Assembly (NCBI RefSeq): GCF_024505165.1
Contig: NZ_JANIBK010000009.1
Location: 1-58,353 of the forward strand
DNA: 58,353 bases
Direction: 5' to 3'
DNA from: Methylomonas rivi
GTDB lineage: Bacteria; Pseudomonadota; Gammaproteobacteria; Methylococcales; Methylomonadaceae
The position numbers were made by a program, and so were the translations under genes. The notes below the pieces were generated by a model. It saw only the letters and a program-made list of their open reading frames with translations. It made no database searches and was not told the origin of the DNA. Below are positions 17,207 through 26,472 of this stretch, piece after piece; positions within the stretch are counted from its first letter, which is position 1, and the number at the start of each line of letters is the position of its first letter.

Positions 17207-18847
17207 ATGTCCAAATTAATCGACTCTCCCGAATGGAACGCCGCCAAACAACATCACCAGGAAATTGCCGGCCAATTTTGCATGAAAGAGGCTTTTGCCA
17301 AAGACCCTCACCGCTTCGATAAGTTCTCCGTCACCTTTAACGACTTACTGTTCGATTATTCGAAAAACCTGATTACAGAGCAAACCATGCCTTTGCTGAT
17401 CGATTTGGCAAACCGGGCCGAACTGCGCACCAAAACCGAAGCCATGTTTTCAGGGTCGATTATCAACACCACCGAAAAAAGGGCGGTATTGCACACAGCC
17501 TTAAGAAACCGCGGCAACAGCCCGGTGCTGTTTCGCGGCCAGGATGTGATGCCGGAAATCAATAAAGTTCTGGCAAAAATGCGGATTTTCACCGAACAAG
17601 TACGCTCCGGAGCCTGGACGGGCTTTACCGGCAAACGGATTACCGACATCGTCAATATCGGCATCGGCGGTTCCGACCTGGGCCCGAAAATGGTCGATAC
17701 AGCCCTGGCGCCTTACGGCATGGAAGGCTTGAAAGCGCATTTCGTATCCAATGTCGATCAAACCGACATTGTCGAAACCTTAAAGCCTCTCAACCCCGAA
17801 ACCACCCTGTTCCTGATTTCCTCGAAGACCTTTACCACTCAGGAAACCATGACCAACGCCCGTTCGGCGCGCAACTGGTTTTTGAATACGGCGAAAGCCC
17901 CCGCTCACATGTCGCAGCATTTCATCGCCATCTCCACCAACGAGGAAAAGGTCAAGGAATTCGGCATCGACCCCGGCAACATGTTCGAATTTTGGGACTG
18001 GGTGGGCGGACGCTACTCGCTGTGGTCGGTGATCGGCATGTCCATCGCCCTGTATATCGGCATGGATAATTTCGAGGAATTGTTGACGGGCGCCCATCTG
18101 GCGGACGAGCACTTCCGGCATGCGCCGTTCGAGGAAAATATCCCCGTCATCATGGGTTTGCTGGGCATTTGGTACAACAACTTTTTCGAGGCCGAAACTT
18201 ACGCCATTCTGCCGTACGCACAATCGTTAAAGTATTTCGCCGATTATTTTCAACAAGGCGACATGGAAAGCAACGGCAAAAGCGCCACCATCAACGGCGA
18301 AAAGGTCGATTACAACACCGGACCGATTATCTGGGGCCAACCCGGTACCAATGGCCAGCATGCGTTTTTTCAGCTGATCCACCAGGGCACCAAATTGATT
18401 CCCGGCGACTTTCTGGCCGCGGCGCAAAGCCAGTACGATTTGCCGGACCATCACGACATTTTGATTTCCAACTTTCTGGCGCAAGCGGAAGCCCTGATGC
18501 GCGGCAAAACCGAAGCGGAAGTCAGACAGGATTTAAGCCACCAGCCCGAACTGGACGACGCCCTGATTGCGTCGAAAATTTTCGAAGGCAACAAGCCCTC
18601 GAATTCGTTTCTGTTCAAAAAACTGACCCCCAGAACCTTGGGCACATTGATTGCATTTTATGAGCACAAAATCTTCGTGCAAGGCGTGATCTGGAACATC
18701 AATTCCTTTGACCAGATGGGAGTGGAACTCGGTAAAGTGCTGGCCAAGGCCATTTTGCCGGAACTGAAAAACGAAGACGAAATCAACAGCCACGATAGTT
18801 CCACCAATGGTTTGATCAACACTTATAAAAAACTGCGCAAGGCGTGA
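17207..18847 (+). CDS. pgi: Glucose-6-phosphate isomerase
   Basis: Pgi interconverts glucose 6-phosphate and fructose 6-phosphate in the cytoplasm. The 546-residue protein has the family signatures: [13 protein letters not shown] (phosphate binding), [15 protein letters not shown], the Glu-containing GGRYSLWS segment, [11 protein letters not shown], and the closing signature around [15 protein letters not shown]. Length matches the large bacterial and eukaryotic form. It is monocistronic, with its own promoter and terminator. In a ribulose-monophosphate methanotroph it would link fructose phosphate from formaldehyde fixation to glucose phosphate; that pathway is not shown here. Confidence 0.98.
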   Translation: MSKLIDSPEWNAAKQHHQEIAGQFCMKEAFAKDPHRFDKFSVTFNDLLFDYSKNLITEQTMPLLIDLANRAELRTKTEAMFSGSIINTTEKRAVLHTALRNRGNSPVLFRGQDVMPEINKVLAKMRIFTEQVRSGAWTGFTGKRITDIVNIGIGGSDLGPKMVDTALAPYGMEGLKAHFVSNVDQTDIVETLKPLNPETTLFLISSKTFTTQETMTNARSARNWFLNTAKAPAHMSQHFIAISTNEEKVKEFGIDPGNMFEFWDWVGGRYSLWSVIGMSIALYIGMDNFEELLTGAHLADEHFRHAPFEENIPVIMGLLGIWYNNFFEAETYAILPYAQSLKYFADYFQQGDMESNGKSATINGEKVDYNTGPIIWGQPGTNGQHAFFQLIHQGTKLIPGDFLAAAQSQYDLPDHHDILISNFLAQAEALMRGKTEAEVRQDLSHQPELDDALIASKIFEGNKPSNSFLFKKLTPRTLGTLIAFYEHKIFVQGVIWNINSFDQMGVELGKVLAKAILPELKNEDEINSHDSSTNGLINTYKKLRKA

Positions 18848-18889
18848 TCCGTTTTGTCCATTTGGATTGCGCGCCGTAACGCACGCACA

Positions 18890-18914
18890 AAAAACCCGGC
18901 CGAGCCGGGTTTTT
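18890..18914. terminator. Terminator between pgi and the PEP-CTERM locus
   Basis: AAAAACCCGGC (18890-18900) pairs with GCCGGGTTTTT (18904-18914) across a 3-base loop. The A and T runs on either side let it work for both convergent transcripts, pgi from the left and the cohesin-like gene (stop at 18936) from the right. Confidence 0.92.
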
Positions 18915-18935
18915 AAATGCATTTTAAGCGAATGC

Positions 18936-19529
18936 TTAAGCCTTTTTACGGCGGGTCATCGGACCCAGCACACCCGCCAAACCGGCGCCGAACATCCATA
19001 CCGCGGCAGGCAAAGGCACCACATGCACTTGGCTGTTGACATAATTCACATCAACCAAGGCACCACCCGGTAAAGTAAAGCCAGTATCATCAAAAGCGGG
19101 ATTCCCGATGCTAATCGTTGTTTCCGAGCCCACGGCACCCAAAATGCCGAAGGTGAACGAGGCGATGGCAAAAGAATTTCCGGCATCGCCCGCCGTTAAT
19201 TTACTTAGAAAAACGTAATCAATACTGCCTGAATTTTCATCGCTGACAAAAGCGCTATCCCATGGCGGATTGGCAACCGTACTACCGACATAACTCAAGA
19301 CCAATGGATTCCAATTTAGCGAAAAGGCGGCCCCGTCAGGTCCTTGGGTAAAATTATATCCCCTTAGATCCAATGTCAACGTGTCGCCCTCGCTCGCGTT
19401 GATAACATTGCCTTGGCTGAACATCACGGTATTCGGCGCTAAAACGGTAGCCGAAACAGGGCCTGCAAACATCACAAGGATGACCAAGCCACTCACAATC
19501 GAAACAGGCTTCTTAAAAATTTCGTTCAT
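18936..19529 (-). CDS. Cohesin-like domain protein with PEP-CTERM anchor
   Basis: A 197-residue exported protein. After a signal peptide (1-27) comes one beta-sandwich domain (28-168) with the cohesin pattern: a first-strand region ending SEGDTLTLDL, then AFSLNWNPLVLSYVG (68-82), then a SGSIDYVFLS strand and a Phe-rich AIASFTFGI strand. Residues 170-197 are a PEP-CTERM tail (VPLPAAVWMF, a hydrophobic segment, then TRRKKA), which an exosortase would process for surface anchoring. I chose the ATG at 19529 because GGAGA precedes it and the signal peptide starts there. The upstream gene encodes a cytochrome with a dockerin, the usual binding partner of cohesins. Cohesin assignment is by pattern, not by search. 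Confidence 0.78.
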   Translation of the reverse strand: MNEIFKKPVSIVSGLVILVMFAGPVSATVLAPNTVMFSQGNVINASEGDTLTLDLRGYNFTQGPDGAAFSLNWNPLVLSYVGSTVANPPWDSAFVSDENSGSIDYVFLSKLTAGDAGNSFAIASFTFGILGAVGSETTISIGNPAFDDTGFTLPGGALVDVNYVNSQVHVVPLPAAVWMFGAGLAGVLGPMTRRKKA

Positions 19530-19628
19530 ATATTCTCCGAATTTATTTGATGTTGATGTATTCATTACAAATTTCTCTATTTGTGCAGGAATCGGCCCCG
19601 TGTCGCGGGCCGATCCCCTCGACAAAAA

Positions 19629-22094
19629 TTAGGGTGCAACGCCCGACGGCCCCGGCATTTTCCCCAAATATCCCTTGGCGATACTCAAGTCGGTTGGGTC
19701 GACGATCCCATTTCCATTCAAATCTTCATGCCCATTTGGAGATACTTTTCCCAGCAAAGCCTTTTGTTTTGACAGATCGGTAGGATCAACCACCTTGTTC
19801 TGATTGAAATCCGCATCGCAAATATTGCCGTAGCCGTCCCCGTCGGTATCGCGCTGATTGGCGTTGGCCACCCGTTTGCAGTTATCCAGATTATCCGCCA
19901 CGCCGTCGCCGTCGGTATCCGGCGCCGGCGGAGCGACAACCGAGCCGGCGAATTCGGCACTAGCGATTACCGTGGATTTTTGCGTGGACGCATCGAACAT
20001 GGTTTTGAAATCCACCACTTCCGGCGTTGCAGTATCCGCAAACAAGTCCTCGGCATACGCATGCGACAGGGTTTGGTAAACCAATTCGGCCTTGACCGTG
20101 TAATCACCCGCCGGCAAACCGCCGATCCGATAGCCGATCTGGTCGCCGCCGCCGATGAAGTTGCTGTCGGACAAAGCGGCACCGACAACCCGCACGTCGG
20201 CAGGCGCAGCGGCTTTATCGAAGCCGGGCGGCAGAATGCGGTTGTCTTTCAGGTATTCCTTGCCGCGCAGCAGGGTGTAGGTCACTTCGCCTTCATTGTT
20301 GCCCATGATGGCTTCATAGACCTGTACTTGATCTTCCGCCGTGATTTGGTCGTAATGCGGCTCGAAGGTATTGCCGTTGTCGTCGGCATCGACGCCTTCG
20401 ACGCTACCGTCGGCATTGACCTTGCCCGATTCCCAAACGATCCGGTTTTGCGGGTCGGTCACCGTGACGTGCAGAATGGCCCGCCTTGACGGATAGCTGG
20501 TCGGCAATTTGTGACCGGTGGTGCTGTTGATTTGCAAAGTAAAATCCAGCGCATTCGGCGTTGAACGTTGTTCGACCACACTGACTGTCGCCGCGCTTTT
20601 CAGCATCGCGTCGGTTTTGGCCAGGGTTTCGGCAAAATTGTTCGACAACACGCCGAGCTGGTTTTTGTTGTTATTCAAAATATCCAGCATCAACTTGTTG
20701 GCGCCGACCAAGTCGTGAATCGCGAAGTTGTTACGCAACCCGGACATGCCCATGGTGGAGATTTTCACCCCATCGGAACGGCTCATGTGGCAACCCTGGC
20801 AGCTTTTTTGGCCGACATAGCTGCTTTGTTCCCACTCCATATACGGGGTTTGTTCGGGAAACTCGCTTTCCGGCGTGGTGCTCAGCACGTTGCCGGCCGC
20901 ATCGACATACGGCGTTTTCAAGTTATGGCAGGACGCGCACAGTTTGGAGTCCTTGGTATGCGCGCCATAGGTCGGCGTATAACCGGTATGCATCACCATC
21001 GGCATCGTGAACAGCGCGGTATCGCCCGGTCCGCCGTAAGGGCCGTAGATGGTTTTTGTATCGTTGATTGCATAGTTGCCGGACATGGTCGCCAGCGTGC
21101 CCAAAGCCGGCGTGGCCGGAATCTGGTGGCACAAGGTACAACTGACGCCGTCCATTGCCGCATTGTGTTTGGCGTGGCCGACATCCAGAATACCGCCGTC
21201 GAAAATGGTTTGGCTGGCGATGGTGTTGTCTTTTTTGGCTTGAGCATTAGCCATGGGCGCATGGCACTTGCTGCATTTGTCGTTAATGACGCCTTGCAAC
21301 TCGGGATGACGCGCCATTTCGCTACGTACTTTGGCCCGCCAAAATGGATCTCGGCTGGAGTTCGCCATCATGGTCGACGACCAGTCGGTGACGATGGACA
21401 CATCCTTGCTTTGATTGTCGACGATGCCGTTGTGGCACATCGCGCAATTTTGCGAACCCGAGAAATGGCTGCTACTGAAGGCCGGATCGCCCGCATCGGC
21501 CGGGTCGCCGGCAAAAGGATTAACCGGAACGCTCGGACCGGTGCCTTCTTCGACCACCACCGCATCAATGTCATAGGTCTTGTAATCGGGCGTCGGCGCA
21601 CTGTTGAAAAACCTGAGTTCCGCCGCCGGATTGGTGGCACTGGCGGTAAAGGTATAGGCCAGCAATTGAAAGCTGCCGCTGACGTTGGAAAAAGCGGTAT
21701 TGAAGCCGGCCACCGAGATTTCCAGCGGCGTATAGCCGGCGGTCGTGCCCTTGCGGGCCTGGAACGACAGCGTGTAAGTCACGCCGGCGGTGACCGGGAA
21801 GGTGGTTTTGATGCCGGAACCCTGATTGATCGCCATGGCATAAATGCCTTCGACGACTCGGCTGGTGTAATTGCCGCCGGGACGATTTTTGTTCATCAAA
21901 TAGGGTCTTTCGCCGACCCCATCATCTATCGCGGTCCAGCCGGTAACGCTGGTGGCGTTATTGGATAGAAACAGATAGGTGGTGACGGTACCCGGACTTT
22001 CGAAGCCGCCGTTGTTTAATAGATTGGCGGCTGTTGCCGGCGATAACGGCAGTGCCGCCGCCAGCATCAGCAGGATGGTTTTTATAATTTTCAT
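19629..22094 (-). CDS. Five-haem cytochrome c with C-terminal thrombospondin-3 and dockerin repeats
   Basis: An 821-residue exported protein. Order: signal peptide (1-23); a jelly-roll carbohydrate-binding-like domain (24-185, with NNGGFESPG); a multihaem region with five CxxCH sites at 217, 274, 319, 386 and 432; a beta-rich domain (500-720) with GHKLPTSYPSRRA, seen in other multihaem cytochromes; calcium-binding thrombospondin type 3 repeats (726-760); and two dockerin repeats, 760-783 and 791-812, each with D-x-N-x-N and VDPTDLS followed by LGK. It should act outside the cell in electron transfer. I chose the ATG at 22094 as it opens the signal peptide. There is no PEP-CTERM tail of its own; the next gene encodes a cohesin-like anchor. 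Substrate or redox partner is unknown. Confidence 0.88.
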   Translation of the reverse strand: MKIIKTILLMLAAALPLSPATAANLLNNGGFESPGTVTTYLFLSNNATSVTGWTAIDDGVGERPYLMNKNRPGGNYTSRVVEGIYAMAINQGSGIKTTFPVTAGVTYTLSFQARKGTTAGYTPLEISVAGFNTAFSNVSGSFQLLAYTFTASATNPAAELRFFNSAPTPDYKTYDIDAVVVEEGTGPSVPVNPFAGDPADAGDPAFSSSHFSGSQNCAMCHNGIVDNQSKDVSIVTDWSSTMMANSSRDPFWRAKVRSEMARHPELQGVINDKCSKCHAPMANAQAKKDNTIASQTIFDGGILDVGHAKHNAAMDGVSCTLCHQIPATPALGTLATMSGNYAINDTKTIYGPYGGPGDTALFTMPMVMHTGYTPTYGAHTKDSKLCASCHNLKTPYVDAAGNVLSTTPESEFPEQTPYMEWEQSSYVGQKSCQGCHMSRSDGVKISTMGMSGLRNNFAIHDLVGANKLMLDILNNNKNQLGVLSNNFAETLAKTDAMLKSAATVSVVEQRSTPNALDFTLQINSTTGHKLPTSYPSRRAILHVTVTDPQNRIVWESGKVNADGSVEGVDADDNGNTFEPHYDQITAEDQVQVYEAIMGNNEGEVTYTLLRGKEYLKDNRILPPGFDKAAAPADVRVVGAALSDSNFIGGGDQIGYRIGGLPAGDYTVKAELVYQTLSHAYAEDLFADTATPEVVDFKTMFDASTQKSTVIASAEFAGSVVAPPAPDTDGDGVADNLDNCKRVANANQRDTDGDGYGNICDADFNQNKVVDPTDLSKQKALLGKVSPNGHEDLNGNGIVDPTDLSIAKGYLGKMPGPSGVAP

Positions 22095-22186
22095 GAATTC
22101 TCTCGCGTCATAGTTGCCCGAATCGTCTTGGCCTTGCGCCTGAAAGCCGGTCGGCAAGCCGCTTCCGAGCCGGCTTTCACAAACGA

Positions 22187-22972
22187 TCAAACGGCCGGAC
22201 GATTACGTTTGCCCAGTGCCAGCAAACCCATGAAGCCGGACAAGAAAGTCCAGACGGCCGCGGGCACGGGAACCGGCGCCACATTGGCGGTGATTGTGAG
22301 GTTGTCGATGCCGACCGCGCTGTTGGTGGTTGGATTGGTACCGGTATTTTCGAACAAGCCGAAACTCAACCAATACTGGCCATTGGCGTCAGCCGCACCC
22401 AGACTGGCAACGGCCAAGGTGACGCTGTCGGGACCGTACACTTTGCCGACGCTAGCGATTGATTGGTCTAAAACCGTAACCGATGTGGTTAGCGGTGAAT
22501 TGATATCGAAACCGGCACCGCCGATGCCGACCTTGAACCGGTCGGTGCTGCCGCCGGTTCCGCCCAGCACGAAGGCGCTGAAAACCCAATCGAAACCGAC
22601 GGTAATATCGGTTGTGCCGCTCGCCAAGCTAAACGGCGTGGCAAAGCCGAAAGTTCCATCACTCGGCGAGCCGGCCAATTGCCCGCTATCGTCCCCCATA
22701 ACCAGGAATTTATTCGTCGCGCTGTTATTAAAGAAAGTGGTTCCTGCGGCCAAGCTGAAACGTTGATTCGGATTGCCGGCGTTGTAGGTGTTTATCGTGT
22801 CCGTGCCTGATCTCAGGTTGACCGAAGTTCCAAGCGTCTGAGCCGAACTAGGCATGCCGGCATCGAAATTTTCATCCAGTAATGTCACCGTTTCGGCTTG
22901 CGCGGATGACCAGGAAAAAGCGCCCAGCATCAAGCCGGCAAGCAGTGTTTTTTTGATTAGCAATTGTTTCAT
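22187..22972 (-). CDS. PEP-CTERM surface protein, unrecognised ectodomain
   Basis: A 261-residue exported protein. Signal peptide 1-26 ends in SSAQA. The ectodomain (about 27-230) is a Gly/Ser/Thr-rich beta-structure starting LLDENFDAG, similar to lectin-like or choice-of-anchor PEP-CTERM proteins, and I cannot name the ligand. The tail VPVPAAVWTF, a hydrophobic segment and GKRNR form a PEP-CTERM signal. AGGAAA lies just upstream of the ATG at 22972, and this fixes the start. It lies between the 24107 PEP-CTERM gene and the cytochrome gene on the same strand, with 19- and 92-bp gaps, consistent with one transcript. Confidence 0.85.
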   Translation of the reverse strand: MKQLLIKKTLLAGLMLGAFSWSSAQAETVTLLDENFDAGMPSSAQTLGTSVNLRSGTDTINTYNAGNPNQRFSLAAGTTFFNNSATNKFLVMGDDSGQLAGSPSDGTFGFATPFSLASGTTDITVGFDWVFSAFVLGGTGGSTDRFKVGIGGAGFDINSPLTTSVTVLDQSIASVGKVYGPDSVTLAVASLGAADANGQYWLSFGLFENTGTNPTTNSAVGIDNLTITANVAPVPVPAAVWTFLSGFMGLLALGKRNRPAV

Positions 22973-22991
22973 TATTTTCCTCAATTAACTG

Positions 22992-24107
22992 TTAATAGGT
23001 TTGTTTACGTCTGCCGACGCCCACCAAACCGGCTAAAGCGCTGCCGAACAGCCAAACCGCGCCGGGCACCGGAACAGCGGACACGTTGCCGACCAGATTC
23101 AGTGTCAATTGATAAGTTTGCCGCGTGCTGCCGGCGCCCAAATCAGCATCGGACAGATTCAGCAGGTATTGCGCGCTGAAGGCGCCGGTATTGGCGGTCA
23201 GTAAATTGGCAACGAAGGCTTGGCTGCCGCCTTGCGCCAAGTCGGCGAAAGCGGACAAACCGGTTTCGAACGCAGCCGTGTCGCCGCTGCCGACAACGCC
23301 ATCCAGATCCAGACCGATACGGTCGGCGTCGGCCATATTGAACAAAGCGAAATTCAGTGATGCCGCGCTATTTTGAGCAACGTTGCCGAAATCCAGCGTC
23401 AACACATTGGAAACCGAACTGCCGTCGAATGAAGCCGCTGCATGCAGCAAATAACTGTAATTGGCTTGCAAGTCGCCCGCCCACTCAACCGAATAATGGG
23501 TGGTGGAGCCGCTGGTTTGGCCTTGGGTTCTACTGAGAGTGGTTGTGGCTTGCAACGTAGGCAGAGATAAAGCCGCATTGACAGAGCCGTTACCAACATA
23601 ATCATCCAGATTGGAATTTGCCACGCTTGCAGTCGCATTGGTAGCCGTTGCCGCGGATGAGTTTGGCCCCCAACTGCATTCGGTAAAGCCTGTCGGTCCC
23701 ATGGCCAACGAACAGGCTCCGCCGGTTTGGGAAATGGCGGTAGAAAAATTGGCGGCCGCGCCAATCGCGGCCAAAGCAGCGGTACTGCTACCGCTTCCGC
23801 TTGCGTCTCTGCCGGGCCCATTATTTTTATAGCCGTACCCGTCGATGACTTGCAGGCGGTTTGAGGTCAATTGCAGATCAACCCCCGTCAATACACCGTT
23901 AGCCGCATTAAATTGTCCCAATGAAACATTGGCGATGGATGCATTATTGTTGCTATTGCTTGCCGATGCGACCGAAGTGCCGCTGGCGGACACCGAGGCC
24001 GATCCGCTAAAGCCGACCGCTCCGCTGGACGTGGTCAATGCCGCTTGCGAGATACCGCTTACCGCCAGCAAGCCGGCTACCGCCGTTAATTGAAAGTTTG
24101 TACTCAT
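22992..24107 (-). CDS. PEP-CTERM surface protein, choice-of-anchor E type
   Basis: A 371-residue exported protein. Signal peptide 1-22 (GLLAVSGISQA). A Ser/Ala/Asn-rich ectodomain includes SLGQFNAANGVLTGVDLQL (about 62-80), the opening pattern of choice-of-anchor E proteins. The tail VPVPGAVWLF, hydrophobic segment and GRRKQTY are a PEP-CTERM signal. It is probably a structural or adhesive component of the surface or of exopolysaccharide. As the first gene of the leftward cluster (this gene, 22972, cytochrome, cohesin-like), its upstream region should hold the promoter. Confidence 0.85.
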   Translation of the reverse strand: MSTNFQLTAVAGLLAVSGISQAALTTSSGAVGFSGSASVSASGTSVASASNSNNNASIANVSLGQFNAANGVLTGVDLQLTSNRLQVIDGYGYKNNGPGRDASGSGSSTAALAAIGAAANFSTAISQTGGACSLAMGPTGFTECSWGPNSSAATATNATASVANSNLDDYVGNGSVNAALSLPTLQATTTLSRTQGQTSGSTTHYSVEWAGDLQANYSYLLHAAASFDGSSVSNVLTLDFGNVAQNSAASLNFALFNMADADRIGLDLDGVVGSGDTAAFETGLSAFADLAQGGSQAFVANLLTANTGAFSAQYLLNLSDADLGAGSTRQTYQLTLNLVGNVSAVPVPGAVWLFGSALAGLVGVGRRKQTY

Positions 24108-24628
24108 ACCTTTTCCGTTTCTGGTTTCATTAAATTGAATGCGTGAAATATGGCCTATGCCGCGACAAACCGCCGGCCAGTCGCCATTAACAATATTCCA
24201 ACGTTGTAATACTGTTACCCTTTAATAAACCAATATCCGTGCCAATTCCCCAAGTCCATGTAATTCTTTACTTACAACCCCATCAACCACTGGGATCGCT
24301 TGCATCCAATCGCCAAAAGCCGTGATTTGCCCTACTCGTTGTGGCATTTCCCTTACTTTCCCGCGCACTATTCCGGCGACTGCGTTCGAACGGCCGCCGC
24401 GATGCGTTAACTCGAACCGCTTGAATATCGACGCCGGCCGGCACGATCCGGCCCAAGCAGAGTCGATTGCCCGGACGTTAAAGCTACGAAAGAACGGATA
24501 TTTCGACTATAATCCCGCCCCGTTTGCATGGCTTTTTGCCCTGCCCATCATTAATCCTTCTATCAATAACTACCTGATCAACATGCTGAATTTTCCCCGT
24601 GTGCCGGTTTGGTATGGAGTCTGCCGAT
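24108..24628. other. 521-bp divergent intergenic region
   Basis: No supported gene. It separates the PEP-CTERM cluster from uppP and holds the sigma-54-like site at 24229-24244 and the uppP ribosome site GGAG at 24616-24619. A plus-strand frame at 24322-24639 exists but runs into uppP and has no coding character. Confidence 0.6.
24229..24244 (-). promoter_or_regulatory. Possible sigma-54 promoter of the PEP-CTERM cluster
   Basis: On the minus strand the sequence TGGCACGGATATTGGT fits the sigma-54 -24 element (TGGCACG) perfectly; the -12 element is TTGGT where TTGC is expected, so one key base differs. It lies about 120 bp upstream of the ATG at 24107. PEP-CTERM genes are often under a sigma-54 activator (PrsR type), which makes the match interesting, but the mismatch keeps it tentative. 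Confidence 0.35.
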
Positions 24629-25456
24629 ATGGACATTGAAATACTGATCAAATCTCTCATCCTGGGGGTCGTCGAAGGCCTGACGGAGTTTCTGCCCATC
24701 TCCAGTACCGGACATTTGATTCTGGCCGGGGACCTGCTCGACTTTAACGACGATAAGGCCAAGTTGTTTACCATCGTCATACAGGTTGGCGCGATCCTGG
24801 CGATTTGCTGGGAATACCGCGGCAAAATCGCTTCGGTACTTGCCGGCCTGACTAGCGACAGGCAGGCGCAAAAATTCGTACTGAATCTGGCCGTCGCCTT
24901 CATCCCGCTGGCCAGCTTGGGTTTGCTATTCGGCAAACATATCAAAGCCTTGCTGTTCAAACCGGTACCGGTGGCGCTGGCCTTTATCGTTGGCGCTTTC
25001 GTCATTATCTGGGCGGAAAAACGCGAGCATAAAATCCGCGTGCACAGTGTCGACGACCTGAGCATGCTGGACGCCTTCAAGCTCGGCATCGCCCAGGCTT
25101 TTGCGCTGATTCCCGGCACATCGCGCTCCGGTTCCACCATCATCGGCGGCCTGTTGTTCGGCTTGTCGCGCAAGGCCGCGACCGAATTTTCGTTTTTCCT
25201 GGCCATTCCTACCCTGGTCATCGCCAGCCTGTACGATTTGTACAAACACCGAGATTTGTTGCATGTCGAAAGCGACGTAGCCTCGTTCGCCGTCGGCTTG
25301 GTCGCGGCCTTCATCAGCGCCTTGCTCGCCGTCAAAGGCTTGCTGCGCTACATCAGCCACCACGATTTCATCGTTTTCGCCTGGTACCGCATCGCCTTCG
25401 GCCTAATTGTGCTAGGCACCGCATACAGCGGCTTGGTGCAATGGACAGTCGACTGA
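24629..25456 (+). CDS. uppP: Undecaprenyl-diphosphatase UppP (BacA)
   Basis: UppP is an integral membrane phosphatase that converts undecaprenyl pyrophosphate to the monophosphate, recycling the lipid carrier for peptidoglycan and other surface polymers. The 275-residue protein has both motif regions: [14 protein letters not shown] (16-29) and PGTSRSGST near residue 165. About eight membrane segments. I chose the ATG at 24629: GGAG (24616-24619) lies 9 bp before it and the family begins at this point; longer frames have no support. Confidence 0.97.
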   Translation: MDIEILIKSLILGVVEGLTEFLPISSTGHLILAGDLLDFNDDKAKLFTIVIQVGAILAICWEYRGKIASVLAGLTSDRQAQKFVLNLAVAFIPLASLGLLFGKHIKALLFKPVPVALAFIVGAFVIIWAEKREHKIRVHSVDDLSMLDAFKLGIAQAFALIPGTSRSGSTIIGGLLFGLSRKAATEFSFFLAIPTLVIASLYDLYKHRDLLHVESDVASFAVGLVAAFISALLAVKGLLRYISHHDFIVFAWYRIAFGLIVLGTAYSGLVQWTVD

Positions 25457-25495
25457 ACGCACATTTCCCACATTTTTTGTTTTTATAGGTAAGTT

Positions 25496-26470
25496 ATGGC
25501 TTTGCCACTGTTGATGATCGTCCTGGGCTTAATCATTCTGGTCTGGAGCGCCGACTTGTTCGTCGAAGGCGCCGCCGCCATTGCCCGTCATTTAGGCATG
25601 TCGCCCTTATTAATCGGCATGGTGGTGGTCGGTTTCGGCACCTCCGCGCCGGAGCTGTCGGTATCCGCCCTGTCGGCCTGGCAAGGCAATCCGGGCATTG
25701 CACTGGGTAACGGTTACGGTTCCAACATCACCAACATTGCCTTGATTCTGGGCGTCACCGCGCTAATCAGCCCAATTGCCGTACATTCGCAAATCTTGAA
25801 AAAAGAATTGCCGATTTTGTTATTGGTGACCCTGTTTGCATTTATACAACTTCACGACGGCGAATTCTCCCGCCTGGACGGCGCGGCGGAATTGATCGTG
25901 TTCGTGGGCGTCATGGTCTGGATGATCGTACAAGGCATGAAACAACACCGTGCAGACAGCTTCGAACAGGAAGTCGAAGCCGAACTGGAGGCGCACGCCA
26001 TGTCCGAATATCAGGCCTGGATTTGGTTGCTTGCCGGCCTGGTTTTGCTGGTAATCAGTTCGCGCATGCTGGTATGGGGCGCGGTATCGATAGCCACCGA
26101 CCTGGGCGTCAGCGATTTAGTCATCGGCTTGACCGTGGTCGCCGTCGGCACTTCGCTACCCGAACTGGCCTCGTCGGTCATGGCCGCCCGCAAGGGCGAA
26201 CACGATCTGGCGGTGGGCAACATCATCGGCTCAAATCTGTTCAACACCCTGGCCGTGGTCGGCGTGGCCGGCGTCATTCATCCCATGAACATCCCGGCCG
26301 ACATTATCAACCGCGATTGGCCGCTGATGACATTATTGACGCTGGCTTTATTCGCCATGGGTTACGACCGTAACGGCAACGGCAACATCAATCGCTGGGA
26401 AGGCGGGATTTTGCTGACCGCATACACCGGCTACACCCTTTATCTGATCAATACCGTGGTGAGCCATTAA
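25496..26470 (+). CDS. Calcium/sodium antiporter (CaCA family)
   Basis: A 324-residue exchanger with about ten membrane helices and two inverted alpha-repeats, GFGTSAPELSVSALSA (about 42-57) and AVGTSLPELASSVMAA (about 217-232), each carrying the Glu that coordinates the cation; GN(G/I)xGSN motifs follow each. It resembles E. coli YrbG and should expel Ca2+ in exchange for Na+ or H+. The ATG has TAGGTAAG just upstream. The next gene starts 2 bp after its stop, so they are likely co-transcribed. Confidence 0.93.
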   Translation: MALPLLMIVLGLIILVWSADLFVEGAAAIARHLGMSPLLIGMVVVGFGTSAPELSVSALSAWQGNPGIALGNGYGSNITNIALILGVTALISPIAVHSQILKKELPILLLVTLFAFIQLHDGEFSRLDGAAELIVFVGVMVWMIVQGMKQHRADSFEQEVEAELEAHAMSEYQAWIWLLAGLVLLVISSRMLVWGAVSIATDLGVSDLVIGLTVVAVGTSLPELASSVMAARKGEHDLAVGNIIGSNLFNTLAVVGVAGVIHPMNIPADIINRDWPLMTLLTLALFAMGYDRNGNGNINRWEGGILLTAYTGYTLYLINTVVSH

Positions 26471-26472
26471 GC

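Noticed and set aside
20568-21968. 466-residue reading frame on the plus strand inside the cytochrome gene
   Set aside because: Antisense to clear CxxCH and dockerin coding; no start signal and no recognisable domain.
24322-24639. 105-residue reading frame upstream of uppP
   Set aside because: It overlaps the uppP ribosome site and start, and its sequence looks non-coding.
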